Shown: piece by piece, positions 1 to 11,209 of the stretch
Numbering within the stretch: the first letter of the stretch is position 1
How the letters are laid out: each line of letters begins with the position of its first letter
Origin: Maea johnstoni
Taxonomy: Eukaryota; Annelida; Polychaeta; Spionida; Magelonidae
Direction: 5' to 3'
Assembly (NCBI GenBank): GCA_963942565.1
Contig: OZ012688.1
Coordinates: 27,177,257 to 27,241,256, forward strand
DNA length: 64,000 nt
Notes under the pieces: model-generated
Told to the model about the DNA's origin: nothing
Database searches by the model: none
The model's input: the letters and a program-made list of their open reading frames with translations, nothing else
Position numbers and translations under genes: made by a program

Positions 1-940
1 TGGAGTCTCCACTGTTAGTTCATCAAAGCAACACTAGGGGTTATTATGCAGAGCTGACCAGAGACCCTAGAAGGACCCGGGGTTTCCACTGTTAGTTCAT
101 CAAATCAACACTAGGGGTTATTATGCAAAGCTGAGCAGAAACCCTAGGAGAAACCGGGGTCTCCACTGTTAGTTCATCAAATCAACACTAGGGGTTATTA
201 TGCAAAGCTGAGCAGAAACCCTAGGAGAAACCGGGGTCTCCACTGTTAGTTCATCGAAGCAACACTAGGGGTTATTATGCAAAGCTGACTAGAAACCCTA
301 GGAGAAACTGGGGTCTCCACTGTTAGTTCATCAAAGCAACACTAGGGGTTATTATGCAAATTCTGACCAGAAACCATAGGAGGACCCGGGAAAGCACATG
401 TTCCACTGTTAGTTCGTATGCAAATTTATAATAAATGATAAGATTTACCCAGGGAGAACTCCCTTGTCTCCACTGTTAGTTCATCAAAATGCCGCTAGGG
501 TTTCATATGCAAATTTGTAATAAATGATAAAATTAACCCAGGTAAAATTCCCATATCTTCACTGTTAGTTCATCAAAACAACACTAGGGGTTATTATACA
601 CATTCTGAATAAATTGCCCTGGAAATGCACATGTCTCCACTGTTAGTTCATCAAAGCTCCACTAGGGGTTATTATTATTCAAATTCTGACCAGGAACCCT
701 AGGGGAGACCCAGGGTTTCCTGCCCTAGAAATACACGTGTCTCCACTGTTTGAGGTTCATCAAAATGCCACCAGGGGTTCATATGCAAATTTGTAATAAA
801 TGGTAAGATAAATCAATGGAAAACTCATGGTTCATGAAAGCAACACTATTATGGGTTATTATGCAAATTCTGATCAGAGACCCTAGAAGGACCCAGGGTC
901 TCCTGTCATGGAAACTCGCATGTACCCACTGTTAGTTAAC
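1..940. repeat. 77-bp tandem satellite, degenerating to the right
   Basis: The motif CCACTGTTAGTTCATC recurs at 9, 86, 163, 240 and 317, an exact 77-bp spacing. Each unit also carries ACTAGGGGTTATTATGCA and an ACCCTAGGAG block. From about 400 on, spacing and sequence vary and a variant unit with ATATGCAAATTTGTAATAAA is interspersed. The array runs off the left edge. No coding content is visible. Confidence 0.9.
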
Positions 941-1260
941 TTTGTGTGTGTGGGGGTTGGGGGTGTATAGATTGGAGAAACCAATCCCTTCTGTTGTTTT
1001 GAAGTTAGTGCATTCTTCCATGACTATTCCCACTTATATCTTAGAGGCCAAAGTCAGGAGGGGTAGGTTGGGGGGGTCCAATGGTACAGAACTCAAGGGA
1101 AAGATAACCTTGTTGGGGGTAGGGGGGGGTCATGGATTGGAGAAATCAATCTCTGCAGTTTTGAGGCAAGTATAAGATTCTTCCACAGTTATTCCAGGCA
1201 TTAGGGTAAGAGATACATTGTATCACCAACTGGAATAACCATCTACAGGGCCTCCAGGGC
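941..1260. other. Intronic or intergenic sequence, G-rich, no gene seen
   Basis: The stretch holds a degenerate direct repeat: a TGGGGGTTGGGGGTG...GATTGGAGAAA block near 950 recurs near 1110. A 77-codon open frame here has no recognisable domain and I do not call it. Confidence 0.5.
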
Positions 1261-1472
1261 TAACCCTTATGTTGCTGGTGGCTTATTTTGCCAGTACTAA
1301 ATGATAAAAAAACACAGAAAAAATGACTGAATCCCTTGCATATGAGTACTCATCTGAGAGTACTCAGCGAAGGCTATCTAATGAATACCAACATGACAGG
1401 GTTTAGATGGCTTCAAAATTCTTTGCATACTTGTGCTTTGGATGCAAGAAGCCTTAGCATTGGAAGGGTTAA
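1261..1472 (+). mobile_element. Family A MITE (piggyBac-like TTAA ends), copy 1
   Basis: Reference description of family A: about 200-220 bp, left end TTAACCCTTATGCTGCTGG, right end AGCATTGGAAGGGTTAA. This gives a TTAA target with CCCTT/AAGGG termini, the layout of piggyBac superfamily elements. The interior has ATGACTGAAACCCTGG, TACTCATCTGAGAGTACTCA and AATGAATACCAACATGACAG. There is no coding capacity, so it would depend on a transposase in trans. This copy is complete and its right TTAA (1469-1472) is also the left TTAA of the next copy. Confidence 0.85.
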
Positions 1473-1695
1473 CCCTTATGCTCCTGGTGGCTAATTTGGC
1501 CATTACAAAATGATGCAAAAAAACAGAAAAATGACTGAAACCCTGACACATGGGTACTCATCGAAGAGTACTTCCAAGTACTAATGAATACCATACCATC
1601 TAATGAATAACAAGGTGACAGGGTTTATATGGTTTTTAAACATATTTGTGTCCTTTTGCTTTGGATGCAAGTAGCCTTAGCATTGGAAAGGTTAA
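1469..1695 (+). mobile_element. Family A MITE, copy 2, head-to-tail with copy 1
   Basis: Complete copy, same orientation as copy 1 and sharing a single TTAA with it. It contains a small internal duplication of the ACCATCTAATGAATA block near 1580-1610. Its right end is followed by GAGTGTGTACCCTTGTG, which recurs after another TTAA at 1801. Confidence 0.85.
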
Positions 1696-1825
1696 GAGTG
1701 TGTACCCTTGTGCCACTGATCCCCTGGTAGGGTAGTGTTTAAACACAGGACGGCCACCCACAGGTGCAGTTGATCTGCCTGATTTGTCTTGATGTCCACC
1801 TTAAGAGCGTGTACCCTTGTGGCGT
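1692..1825. repeat. TTAA-started partial direct repeat next to family A
   Basis: TTAAGAGTGTGTACCCTTGTG at 1692 is repeated with one change at 1801 (TTAAGAGCGTGTACCCTTGTG), 109 bp apart. Both copies begin with TTAA and the first abuts the right end of a family A element. After about 22 bp the two diverge. Confidence 0.6.
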
Positions 1826-2030
1826 TCCGGCGTTCCGATTCCCCGCCCGTGTTTGTGGTCACGACCACACAGACAGTCTCATCAATCACGCCCGGCGAGC
1901 AATCAATCCTGCCCGCCCGGTCAGCAGCGGGCGTAGGATGACGCCCGGCCGGGCAGACACAGCGAGGGAGGGCACCCCGGCGCTCGCCCGCCATACAGCG
2001 CGCTGCAATACGATACCTGTCTCAGGGGGA
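1808..2030. promoter_or_regulatory. GC-rich unique island 1
   Basis: Sharply GC-richer than its surroundings, rich in CCCGCCCG and GCCCGGCCGG boxes, with no repeat-family similarity to anything else here. Both strands are open over part of it (100 and 138 codons), but the frames overlap each other and lack domains, so I read this as base composition rather than coding. A regulatory role is inference only. Confidence 0.3.
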
Positions 2031-2946
2031 GTGAGGATTTATACTTTTTTGTCACCTTTTATTTGGGTTGTAATTCTAGCGTTTGCTAATAAGACGGCTC
2101 AGCGCGGGGAGAGGAGAGCTGCTAAAGATAACACTTCAACATCTGTCTCCAAAATTGGGCGCTTTCTCGAAACCAGGTGATTTTTTTCAAAATTTCATCA
2201 CAGGAATTTGATGAAATTGACGAAAACTCCTTATTCAGTGATTTTGTTTTTTCTGAAAATTAATGAAATTGATGAGTTTTTGAGAAATAAACGGAAAATT
2301 GAAATGGGGGGGATGAGAGATCTTTTAATCTGGTTGTTGGTAGGTGGGCCTGTCAAGCAAGTGTGACAGGGTATTTGTACCGGGTTATTTGTACATCTTA
2401 TCAAAACCCATAATCTGATAATGCAACCCTCTATCCAAACAGGAAGGGGGATTGTGGGATTGACGTGAGAGGGGAAGAAGGGCATCGTCTTATCTTGTCA
2501 TCTCAAGAAAAACTTGTCGCGAACATAGTGATTATTTCGGCTAGCTGCTCCCCTATGTAGTCGCGAGTTAATTAACTGTCCCTGCGAACCCTTTAACGCA
2601 TGCCCGCGGGGCACTACCCCACCACCCTTTTCCTTAATACCCTCCACAATGACACCCTTCAGCGGCAGCACAAATGGTATGTCTTTCATGCGACGCACCC
2701 ATGAAAGATTCTCTCGGACACTCACAGAAATTATTTTCCCATCCATCTAGGTTACAATAGCAGAAACAAATTATCAGCTTGATGGGGGTATTGTTGGGGG
2801 TGCTGGAGTCATGTAGGAAGGGCGTGTATTGACGTGTCGCTGCTAAATACCTCCGCTACCGCACCATTGTTCAACGCTGATGACCACGAATTGCTTAAAT
2901 GTTTGAGGCTCATCATGGGAAATACCTAAGGCTGACACTACAATTC
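2031..2946. other. Non-coding stretch, nothing recognised
   Basis: AT-rich sequence with a GC-richer patch at 2500-2720 that contains a GCATGCCCGCGGGGC block. Short open frames lack splice context and domains. Confidence 0.4.
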
Positions 2947-3304
2947 TAGGTACCAGAGAATTTAACCCATTTATAAATTGTCGTCTGTATCTTTGATACT
3001 TTTGATGATAACATTGGAATAAAGAATTATTATACAAAATATTTGAAGGAGATTTGTTGGAAGTACCTTAGGTTCACTATAATTCTAGGTACCAGAGAAT
3101 TTAACCCATTTACAATTTGTCGTCTGTATCTCTGGTGCTTTTGATGATAACATTGGAATTAAGAATGATGTTACAACATGTTTGAAGGAGATTTGTCGGT
3201 AATGTTCTGAATAACATTTCTCCTTAAAAAAAAATCTTTTACCTAAGAGATTTCATCAAAAATTATTAGGCCGCTTTTGGGTGATATGAGCACTAATGGG
3301 TTAA
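2947..3304 (-). mobile_element. Family B MITE (piggyBac-like TTAA ends) with duplicated end
   Basis: Reference description of family B in + orientation: TTAACCCATTCATGCTCACA at the left, CATGAATGGGTTAA at the right, about 200-230 bp, with an interior CTCCTTCAAATATTTTGTGA and a GAAGGAGA stem partner. A complete minus-strand copy spans 3101-3304. Its first part plus about 15-35 bp of flank (TAGGTACCAGAGAA) is duplicated upstream (2947-3060) with a 139-bp period, so the end of the element occurs twice. Confidence 0.8.
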
Positions 3305-3353
3305 TGTTTCATTAAAATCGGTCTTCAGATATCTTGAACTTTTGAGATTACAA

Positions 3354-3515
3354 TACAGTGAAACCTCGGAGATGTGAACACCTTGGGACCAGGGCTAAAA
3401 TGTTCACATTCAGGGGTGTTCCCATCTTAGAGGTGCTTTCATAATGTAAAAGGTACAAATGACACCAGGAAATAGTGCTCAGGTTAGGGGGTGTTCACAT
3501 CTGTACGGAATGCTA
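3354..3515 (+). mobile_element. Family C MITE (pogo/Tc1-mariner-like ends), right end lost
   Basis: Reference description of family C: TACAGTGAAACCTC at the left, GAGGTTTCACTGTA at the right (a TA target), and an interior built from repeated GTTCACATCTCAGAGGT and TTCATAATGTAAAAG. The CAGT-start with TA target fits the Tc1/mariner superfamily, pogo-like. Here the left terminus is clear and the right terminus is not recognisable. Confidence 0.7.
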
Positions 3516-3959
3516 GACATAACTAATGGGTCCATTTCAGGAAGCCTCTTCACCAAAGGCTCTCAAATACTCGATGATGATATTAATGGTGATGATGATG
3601 ATGATGATGTTGGAAAGCATCTAAGTATGCAAATTCTCCTTCAAGAAAATCTGTTGATGCTTACCCTAACACTTAAAAACACAAAAGCCTATCAAGTTCA
3701 AATAGTTTCGTGAATTTAGTGTTTCTATGATTTACTTATAATCATTTATGTGATTCAATTTTCATAAATTATTTTCCCATCTTTCATGGCTTTAGAAAGT
3801 ACATACTTAATTTTAGACATTACAGACCAAGAAAAAGTGTTGGACATCGAATGTTCTCAAAGGAAATACTTGAAGTATTTCCAAGTTCAAGCTGTGAGAG
3901 TCTTCTATGATCGATAGAGTAAGGTTTAGAAAAGAGGTATTCTCCATAGACCCGCTTCC
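3516..3959. other. AT-rich non-coding stretch
   Basis: A short GATGAT run lies at 3573-3610. Nothing else is recognised. Confidence 0.4.
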
Positions 3960-4560
3960 GTAGCATTTCTAACAGCTCTCGCTTTTCGTGAGGCGGGCGA
4001 AAATTCCTCCTCTAATTGAGAAAAATCCCAAGCACTCAGAAACTGATCCCTTGTAGGATTGCCGTGTTAAACGCACACAAATTAACTGTCGTCTCCTGAG
4101 CAACGCGTGTGTGCGTACGTCACAGGGCCGGAATCCCTTGTATTCATGTCCAAATTGTAACAAATGTAAAGCTAATTACGGACACGGCAAGTTTCGGTTC
4201 CCGCCGGAGCGGGACTTTCACCAAGTTGTCACTCCTCGATTAAAATTGAACTTGTTGTGACAGTCTGTTGAAATTAATAAAGAAGTCGGTGGATTAATAC
4301 GCCCGCTGTGAAAGGAGTCGAGGAGAATGCGCGCAATCTATCTCCGCGCGTTTTTTCCGCCGAAATTAATTCCAGTCACTAGTGGGTTGGAATCGGGAGC
4401 GGGGAGAGAGAGCCGTATTAGCATAACACTAGCGTCTTCCTGACTCCCAAATTAAATCCCGACACTTTCTAATATCGGGGATTATTTTCTTACTCGGGGA
4501 TAAGCGGGATTTGTAAAATTCATTTATTTTAAACACATTGAAATGCAGCCGGGACAACCA
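3960..4560. promoter_or_regulatory. Unique island 2, candidate enhancer
   Basis: Non-repetitive, with homeodomain-type cores (GCTAATTACGG, GTGGATTAATACG, GAAATTAATTCC) set among GC-rich words such as GCGCGCAATC, CGCGCG and CCGCCGAAATTAA. It differs abruptly from the repeat-laden sequence on both sides. A mix of TAAT cores and CpG-containing words in a long unrepeated block is typical of conserved developmental enhancers, but conservation was not tested. Confidence 0.4.
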
Positions 4561-4930
4561 ATTTTGTTATGCTCTGCTAAAGCAAAATTAAAACTTGATC
4601 CCCCTGGGTTTTACACGTGGAGTCGTGGCCAGGAATTTGCATTTCGGGGGCGAGGAAGATTGTGGAAGGAATGTGAACCGCCGTGACACAACTGGGATGT
4701 TTCTCGTCCATGTTTTCATCACGGCCGGCCCCTCTGGGCAACGTGGATGGAATGAGAATGAGGCTGCGTGGCATGGCCGCCTCTACGACCAGCGTGCTCA
4801 GGTGCCGGAGACTGCGAGGACCTCTGGTGGCGAAAAGTGGCAATTAGTTCCGGAACAAGATGAGAGTAACCTTGAGAGTTGGATCATGATAAAACAATTA
4901 AGAATATAGCTTGAGTTATAAAAAAGAGAA
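4561..4930. other. Moderately GC-rich sequence, overlapping open frames not called
   Basis: Opposed open frames (104 codons +, 88 codons -) overlap at 4577-4909. Neither has a domain nor flanking splice sites I would trust. It could extend island 2. Confidence 0.3.
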
Positions 4931-4944
4931 CTTAAATTCGAGTG

Positions 4945-5095
4945 AAGGAGAAATGTTAAAGAGAAATCAAACAACAACTCTCCTTCAAATATTTTGTCAA
5001 CTTTTGCTTTATTCCCAAGTTATTTTGGAAAGTATGAGAGTAGCAGACGGTACTTTCTAAGGAATTTCTGAGTGTGAATGGGTTAATTATGATTA
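4945..5095 (+). mobile_element. Family B MITE, 3' part
   Basis: Contains GAGAAATGTTAAAGAG, ACAACTCTCCTTCAAATATT and the right end GTGTGAATGGGTTAA. The left terminus is not found. Confidence 0.7.
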
Positions 5096-5116
5096 TATAC
5101 TGCAACAATGAGATAG

Positions 5117-5321
5117 TTAACCCATTCATGCCTGTAACGCCGAAAAAGGATTTTGGTTAAATATCTCTCCTCTCTGATAATAGAAAATTTTGGAAAAGAT
5201 TTAAAGGAGAAAAGTTCACCCACTAGTCCTCTTCAAATATTTTCATTCTGAAGTTATTTCCAAAGTTTCATAGGGACCAGATGGCATTTATCATACAAAC
5301 GTTATACGCATAAATGGGTTA
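5117..5321 (+). mobile_element. Family B MITE, complete
   Basis: Left TTAACCCATTCATGCCTG, right GCATAAATGGGTTA. The last A of the right TTAA is replaced. Confidence 0.8.
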
Positions 5322-5343
5322 TCTATATTCAATCAATTTTTCA

Positions 5344-5617
5344 AATAGCAAGTTTCCAGGGCCAAGTCAACTTGCTAAATGTAACTCTGCTTTTCTCTCT
5401 TAAAACCTGTAGCTTTCAAAATATTGTCACAATTTTGATGATAATTTTGTAACCAGAGCATATTTTGGATTTTTTTTGAAGAGGAATTGTTGAACAGAAC
5501 CTTACCCTCGTTTCCCCTACAAATATTTTGTGAATTAATGATTAATTCTAAAGGTATTTTCAAAAATATTTAAGATGCAGACAACACATGTCAAGCTGAA
5601 CTCTAGGCCTGCAAGTG
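5344..5617 (+). mobile_element. Family B MITE, highly diverged copy
   Basis: Retains GAAGAGGAATTGTTGAACAG, CTACAAATATTTTGTGAATT and AAGATGCAGACAACAC in family order, but both termini have decayed. It abuts the next copy at the TTAA at 5618. Confidence 0.5.
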
Positions 5618-5848
5618 TTAACCCATTCATGCTCACAGCAGTCAAAACAAGCCTGGCATTTTTGATGAAATCTTGCATGTAAAAGCATAGTTAAGAAAAT
5701 ATTTGATGGAGAAATGTTCATCAGAACATCATCAACAACTCTCCTTCAAATATTTTGTGAAATTATATTCAATTCAAAAGATATTGCCAAAAGTATCATA
5801 TATCCAGACGACAATTGCGGGAGGAACTCTAAATCATTAATGGGTTAA
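5618..5848 (+). mobile_element. Family B MITE, complete
   Basis: TTAA at both ends (5618-5621 and 5845-5848). The interior has CACAGCAGTCAAAACAAGCC, GATGGAGAAATGTTCATCAG and CTCCTTCAAATATTTTGTGA. Confidence 0.85.
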
Positions 5849-5931
5849 ACTGAGGAGCTGGTTGATGAGCCAGGCCATCATATTAGTGCAGGCAGACAAT
5901 GGGAGAATCATGTTCTTATAAAACGTTTCCC

Positions 5932-6176
5932 TTAACCCATTAATGCTCACAGCAGCCAAAAGCAGCCTGACAATTTTGGCGAAATCTTGCAGGCAAAAGC
6001 ATAGGAAAGAAAATATTTGATGGAGAAATGTTAATCAGTACTTTAACAACAACTCTCCTTCAAATAGTTTATGAACATTTGCTTAATTGCCAAGTTATTT
6101 TTAAAATTATGAGAGTAGCAGACGATACTTTCTAGAGGTACTTCGAGTGTGAATGGGTTAAGCATTAATGGGTTAA
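5932..6176 (+). mobile_element. Family B MITE with a doubled right end
   Basis: Closest copy to that at 5618. The right terminus occurs twice in tandem: GTGAATGGGTTAA ends at 6161 and CATTAATGGGTTAA ends at 6176. It could be the remnant of a second element or a slipped end. Confidence 0.8.
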
Positions 6177-6410
6177 TTTAGCATCATGGCCGCCCTTGAC
6201 ATTTTCTTGTCATCCAGAGGATATTGTGTCCCGCAGACCATTGGGTATAAGTGCTTTTCTAGGGAAGGCTTGTGGCGGGGAGGAGGAAGGAAGGTGCTGC
6301 GGATCTCTAGTAAAGGAAGTCTCCCTGGGACGCTTATACCTGTTGAGCCGGGCAGTGGGACTTTTGCAGCTTTCTACAGCAAAACACCTGCCCTTTCTTC
6401 TTACAGCTCA
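6177..6410. other. Non-coding stretch between elements
   Basis: Two overlapping + frames of 87 and 95 codons run through this and into a family A copy, which argues against coding. Confidence 0.4.
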
Positions 6411-6621
6411 TCTCTTATGCTGCTGGCGGCTAATTTGGTCAATACCATATTATGCATAAAACCTGAAAAATGACTTAAACCCTGGCACATGGGTACTCAT
6501 CTGCGAGTACTCAGAAAGAGATATCCAATGAATACCAACATAACAGGGTTTAGATGGTTTTCAAAATTCTTTGAGCCCTTGTGCTTTGGACAAAAGTAGT
6601 CTCAGCATTGGAAGGGTTTAA
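6411..6621 (+). mobile_element. Family A MITE
   Basis: Left end eroded (TCTCTTATGCTGCTGG). Right end AGCATTGGAAGGGTTTAA carries one extra T. Confidence 0.8.
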
Positions 6622-6645
6622 GCAGACCCACTCTAACAATTGAAG

Positions 6646-6799
6646 TAAAGTGAAACCTCAGAGATGTGAACATCTTGGGAACAGGGCAAAAGCATTCACA
6701 TTAGGGGTTGTTCGCATCTGAGTCATCCTTTCATAATGTGAAAGATGTAAGTGGGAAAAGTGTTCACATTAGGTGTTCACAATGGGAGGTTTCACTGTA
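6646..6799 (+). mobile_element. Family C MITE, both ends present
   Basis: TAAAGTGAAACCTCAGAG at the left and GGGAGGTTTCACTGTA at the right, 154 bp. This is the best copy here for reading the termini of the family. Confidence 0.8.
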
Positions 6800-6959
6800 T
6801 TATGTTTTTGGATAAAGGATGATGCCCCTGAAAAGTTCCCAAATAATCATCCCTTTGGAGAGGGTAGGTCTTAGCTTTATAAGAGAACAAATATGGGAAT
6901 CACAGTATGCATATACTAACCGGCCATTATTCACCATTGGTGTATTCAATTATCTGGGA

Positions 6960-7200
6960 GTGCATTGCAGATTTGAAAGAGAGTTTCTTAGTTGGATGTG
7001 TGGATACTTGTTCTAGATAGTTTTGGACAATGAATTTCATGATCTGGCAATGAATAGAACATTTTAAACAGAGGGAATTTGTGGTTGGATGTGTGGATAC
7101 TTGTTCTAGGTATATGAATTTCATGAGCTGGCAATGCAAATGCAGATCTTTAACAGAGGGGATTTTTGTGGTTGGATGTGTGGAGTGCTTGTGATGGCTG
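6960..7200. repeat. Three-copy tandem repeat, about 90 bp
   Basis: TTGGATGTGTGG recurs near 6992, 7085 and 7172, each preceded by an A-rich ...AACAGAGGGAATTTGTGG block and followed by GATACTTGTTCTAG in the first two. The interleaved GAATTTCATGATCTGGCAATG also repeats. Confidence 0.8.
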
Positions 7201-7511
7201 TTCAGTCGCTGACCCTGTTTGACCATGCAGCAATGTCCAGACGTTTGTGCCAGTATTTGTCACAATGACAAATGAGCTATGTTGTGACAGGGTGTGATTA
7301 ATGCCTCCTGACCCGACCCCGGCTACCAGCCCCTGACCCGCCTTTGTTTTTACCTCCATTTTCTAACCACAGGCACACGAGAGACACACAGATGTTTGGC
7401 ACAATTCTCTCTGTACAAAATACATATACTTCAGTTTTCGTGTGTGTCTCTGTGTTTTCGTGTGTGTGCTAGTTTTTATTTGTGATTGGTGTGTACATAC
7501 TTATATGTACA

Positions 7512-7965
<454 letters not shown>

Positions 7966-8264
7966 CTACAAAAATCATGTATACATTTGGTCAGTCATAT
8001 ATTGAGTGTGTGTCATAGCTGGGGATCCAGTAATCGCGTTCAAAGGTCCCGCAGTACATGTAGAAGGCCAATGTTGTGACACCTGCTATGTTCGCTACAC
8101 AAAGTGTGACATAATGGCCCAGCTAATTAATGGCTTTTATGGTATAGGACAAAATCTCTGCCAAATCCCCACAGTTCTGCATAAAATAAGTTTAACCAAA
8201 TTTTTTTGAAGGTATGTCATAGCAGTATGCTGTCAGAATCAGCATCATCTGCACTGACACCACC

Positions 8265-8269
8265 ATCAA

Positions 8270-8329
<60 letters not shown>

Positions 8330-8331
8330 AG
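8265..8331. repeat. (ATC)n microsatellite
   Basis: Uninterrupted CAT/ATC trinucleotides. Confidence 0.95.
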
Positions 8332-8392
8332 CTGTTGCAATGCTAGTACAGTTGGCGCAATCTAGGGATTGTCACCTCTAAAATTTTATAAG

Positions 8393-8576
<184 letters not shown>

Positions 8577-8689
8577 AATATCTTAAATGATAGGATACAA
8601 TACTTTTTACCTTGTGATATGGGTATTTTGTATTGTATTGAGTACCGGTAGGGCAGTCAGTGTGGTATTTGTATGTGCAGTCTGAGAGT

Positions 8690-9110
8690 CTGCGAGCAGC
8701 AGTTGTGAGACAATTGTCTTTCTCCTAAGGGCTGGAGGGCATTCGTGAAGCACCAATTCTGCGCCCGAGGCGCGATGTTCCCAGCTCGTTTCCTGACCCT
8801 GACTGGAATATTTGCTGCTTCTCGGAGATAATTAAAGCAATAAGATTGCGTTTAGGGCAGAGAAATCAGGTGTAAGATACCATTGTTCCTCCGGCCGAGA
8901 AACACAGGAGCGCCTCGTAAAGTTGCCATTAGCGCAGTAAATAATTGCTAATCTGCTTAGCCGAAACCTCCAGGAAATTAATACAGGGGAATCAAAGTTT
9001 CAACACTGTTTCTTTATGGACGGACATCCCCCGTAAAACTCCAAAAGCCCATTCGATAGACAGAGCCAGGTGCTTAATAAAAATGCAAATTCTGGGCGGA
9101 AGGTATTTGA
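8690..9110. promoter_or_regulatory. Unique island 3, candidate enhancer
   Basis: Unrepeated block between a TA array and an interspersed repeat. Visible words are the palindrome GACAATTGTC (8709-8718), which fits both paired Sox cores and the Iroquois ACANNTGT pattern, CGGAGATAATTAAAGC, and GTAAATAATTGCTAATCTG. CpG words are frequent (GCGCCCGAGGCGCGATG). The motif matches are weak evidence by themselves. Confidence 0.4.
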
Positions 9111-9176
9111 TATTTTTTGTACGACCACATTCATTACAGCACCAGGGAGTAGAAGTCCAGGTCTTCAGCAAGATTG

Positions 9177-9285
9177 CAGGCACCAACATAAGTACTTGCC
9201 TGCTTGCCCCTGCAAGTGAATTTTAAAAAAAAGGGCTTTCCGGTAAGTACATATTCGTTTTCACTTGCCCGAATGGGAAAGCTAG
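9177..9285 (+). repeat. Dispersed repeat F, copy 1
   Basis: CAGGCACCAACATAAGT followed by ACTTGCC...CTTGCCCCTGCAAGTGAA. The same order is found inverted at 31240-31338. It is rich in CTTGCC/GGCAAG words. Family unknown. Confidence 0.6.
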
Positions 9286-9884
9286 TTTTCTGACCACTAA
9301 ACACATTTTTTTTTTATAGAAAATGACCCAAATACCCAGAAATATGCAATCAATGCAACAAAACTGAAAAGATAATCATTTTCAAATAATTAAATCCGTG
9401 ATAAACATACCTTTCTAGCATGAGTTTGGGCAAGTCAAAAACTATATTGGGCTAGTAAAAATCATTTACTACTTGCACGGTTTAAAAAGTCACAGTATTT
9501 TCATTAGAAAAAAGTGCATTTGTCTCTACTTCACAAAAAAGTAGAAAAACAATACCCCTACCCCAAAGTCCTGCACATGCTGTTCTTAGGATCATTACCA
9601 TCAACATCTTAATAACCTGTCGGATATCAGCAGAATTGTTAACAAGAGGAGGTCACAGCCCTGTGACCCTGAGATGGCATTCCAGAGCACGTTGATTTCC
9701 CCTCCTGTCTTGGCGACCTCTGACCCCCGGTGACCTCTGACCCCCCAGGGGCCACACAGCTCCCATAAGCGCCTTCCTGATTCCATAAATTGTGTGCAAG
9801 ATCAAGTGTAACGTCCACCATAGATCACATATATCACATCCCATATATCACATCCCATACAGTGACCTATCAACCCTCTTTAAG
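9286..9884. other. Non-coding stretch with a TGACC-rich patch
   Basis: At 9650-9770 there are repeated TGACC(C/T)(C/T) words (CTCTGACCCCCGGTGACCTC), which resemble nuclear-receptor half sites. Three overlapping antisense frames here are shadows of composition. Confidence 0.4.
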
Positions 9885-10352
9885 ACTTGCTGACAAAAAC
9901 ATACACATATTAAACCACTTAACGCCTGTTTTTCATCATCAAAGAAAAACACAAAAATTCCCCTTTTCCTAAAAATGCACAATATCTTTCCATTCGCGCA
10001 ATAAACCCTTATGCTGCTGCTGGCTTATTTGGCTAATCCAAAATGATGCAAAAATCCTGAAAAAATGACTGAAACTCATTTTAGTACATGGGTACTCCTC
10101 TGAGAGTACTCAGTGAGAGCTATACAATCAATACCAACATGACAGGGTTTAGATGGGTTTCAATAAATCTTTGTGTCCTTGTGCTTTGGATGAAAGTAGC
10201 TTTAGCATTGGAAGGGTTAAGCTGACTTGCTGACCATAACATACACATATTAAACCACTCAGGCCAAATATGCCTGTTACTCACCAAAGAAACTGAAAAA
10301 AAACTCAAAAAATTGACATTTTCATAAAGATACACAACATCCTTCCATTCGG
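9885..10352. repeat. Direct duplication of unique DNA on both sides of a family A MITE
   Basis: 9885-10002 and 10221-10352 are two diverged copies (ACTTGCTGAC, ACATACACATATTAAACCAC, CTTTCCATTCG / CCTTCCATTCG). The left copy is preceded by TTTAAG, the right one follows the TTAAG of the element. The right copy ends at CATTAAA, so TTAA-like words mark the outer borders. Confidence 0.8.
10002..10220 (+). mobile_element. Family A MITE between duplicated flanks
   Basis: Left TAAACCCTTATGCTGCTGC, right AGCATTGGAAGGGTTAA. Full length. Confidence 0.85.
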
Positions 10353-10390
10353 GCCATAGCATTAAAAAAAATAGGAGAAAACTAATTTAA

Positions 10391-10602
10391 TTGAACCGTT
10401 CCAATGCTGAGAAGACTCTCGTCCATAGCACAAGACTCAAAGATTTTTGATAACCATTTAAACCCTATCATATTGGTATTCATTGGATGGCTTTCACTGA
10501 GAACTCTCATATGAATATCCATATGCCAGGGTTTCAGTCATTTTTCATGTTTTTGCTTCATTTTGTATTGACCAAATTAGCCACCAGCAGCATAATGGTT
10601 AA
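10391..10602 (-). mobile_element. Family A MITE, minus strand
   Basis: Full-length inverse copy, starting TTGAACCGTTCCAATGCTG and ending CAGCATAATGGTTAA. Both termini carry substitutions in the CCCTT motif. Confidence 0.85.
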
Positions 10603-11209
10603 GAGCATTCTTGGGCACCTCTGCCATATGAATCTTAAGCTCAAGGCTGTTCAAAAATGACTCAAGAATAACCAAAACAGAAAGCTTCTTTGTTAATTGA
10701 ACACCCATGCAGAGTGAAATATGGACATGAGGAAAATTTGTATATTATATTAGTTACCTTTGCTGCCCCAGGGTCCAGTAGGGAAGGGGGCGGCAGGTAG
10801 AGATTTGTATTTGTCTTACTGTAAATTCTCAGTAATTTGGGACACTTATTGGTAATTTTCATGGGGTTCAGGGTGGCCCATGTTTTCTGAAAATACCTTA
10901 AAGTTGTATCAGCACGATTTACAGCTAGGTCCATATTTTGTGAAATGGCAACTGCCTATAGATCAAGGGTTGCCGAGAGTTTCCATTAACTATTTTGCAA
11001 AATAATTGTAGTGGCCCAAATCCTAGGGTCGTTTAAATTTCGGAGAATTTACGGTAAGGTAGCATATATTATTGGTTTCCCTTAATGCCCCAGGGTCCAG
11101 GAGGGGGAGGGGGGTAGAGATTTGTCGCTATCTCACCTGTGTAAGAAGGTACCTAGTAGTGCTTTAGGGGGAGTGGAGCGGGGGTCAGGGGAGTTCCCTT
11201 CAATATATC
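10603..11209. other. Non-coding stretch with a two-copy GGGTCCAG repeat
   Basis: TTTGCTGCCCCAGGGTCCAG (10760) and CTTAATGCCCCAGGGTCCAG (11084), each followed by a purine-rich GGAGGGGG tract and AGAGATTTGT, form a degenerate 325-bp duplication. No coding content. Confidence 0.5.

Noticed and set aside
1-940. CRISPR-like array of 77-bp units
   Set aside because: The whole unit repeats, with no unique spacers, and the context is eukaryotic.
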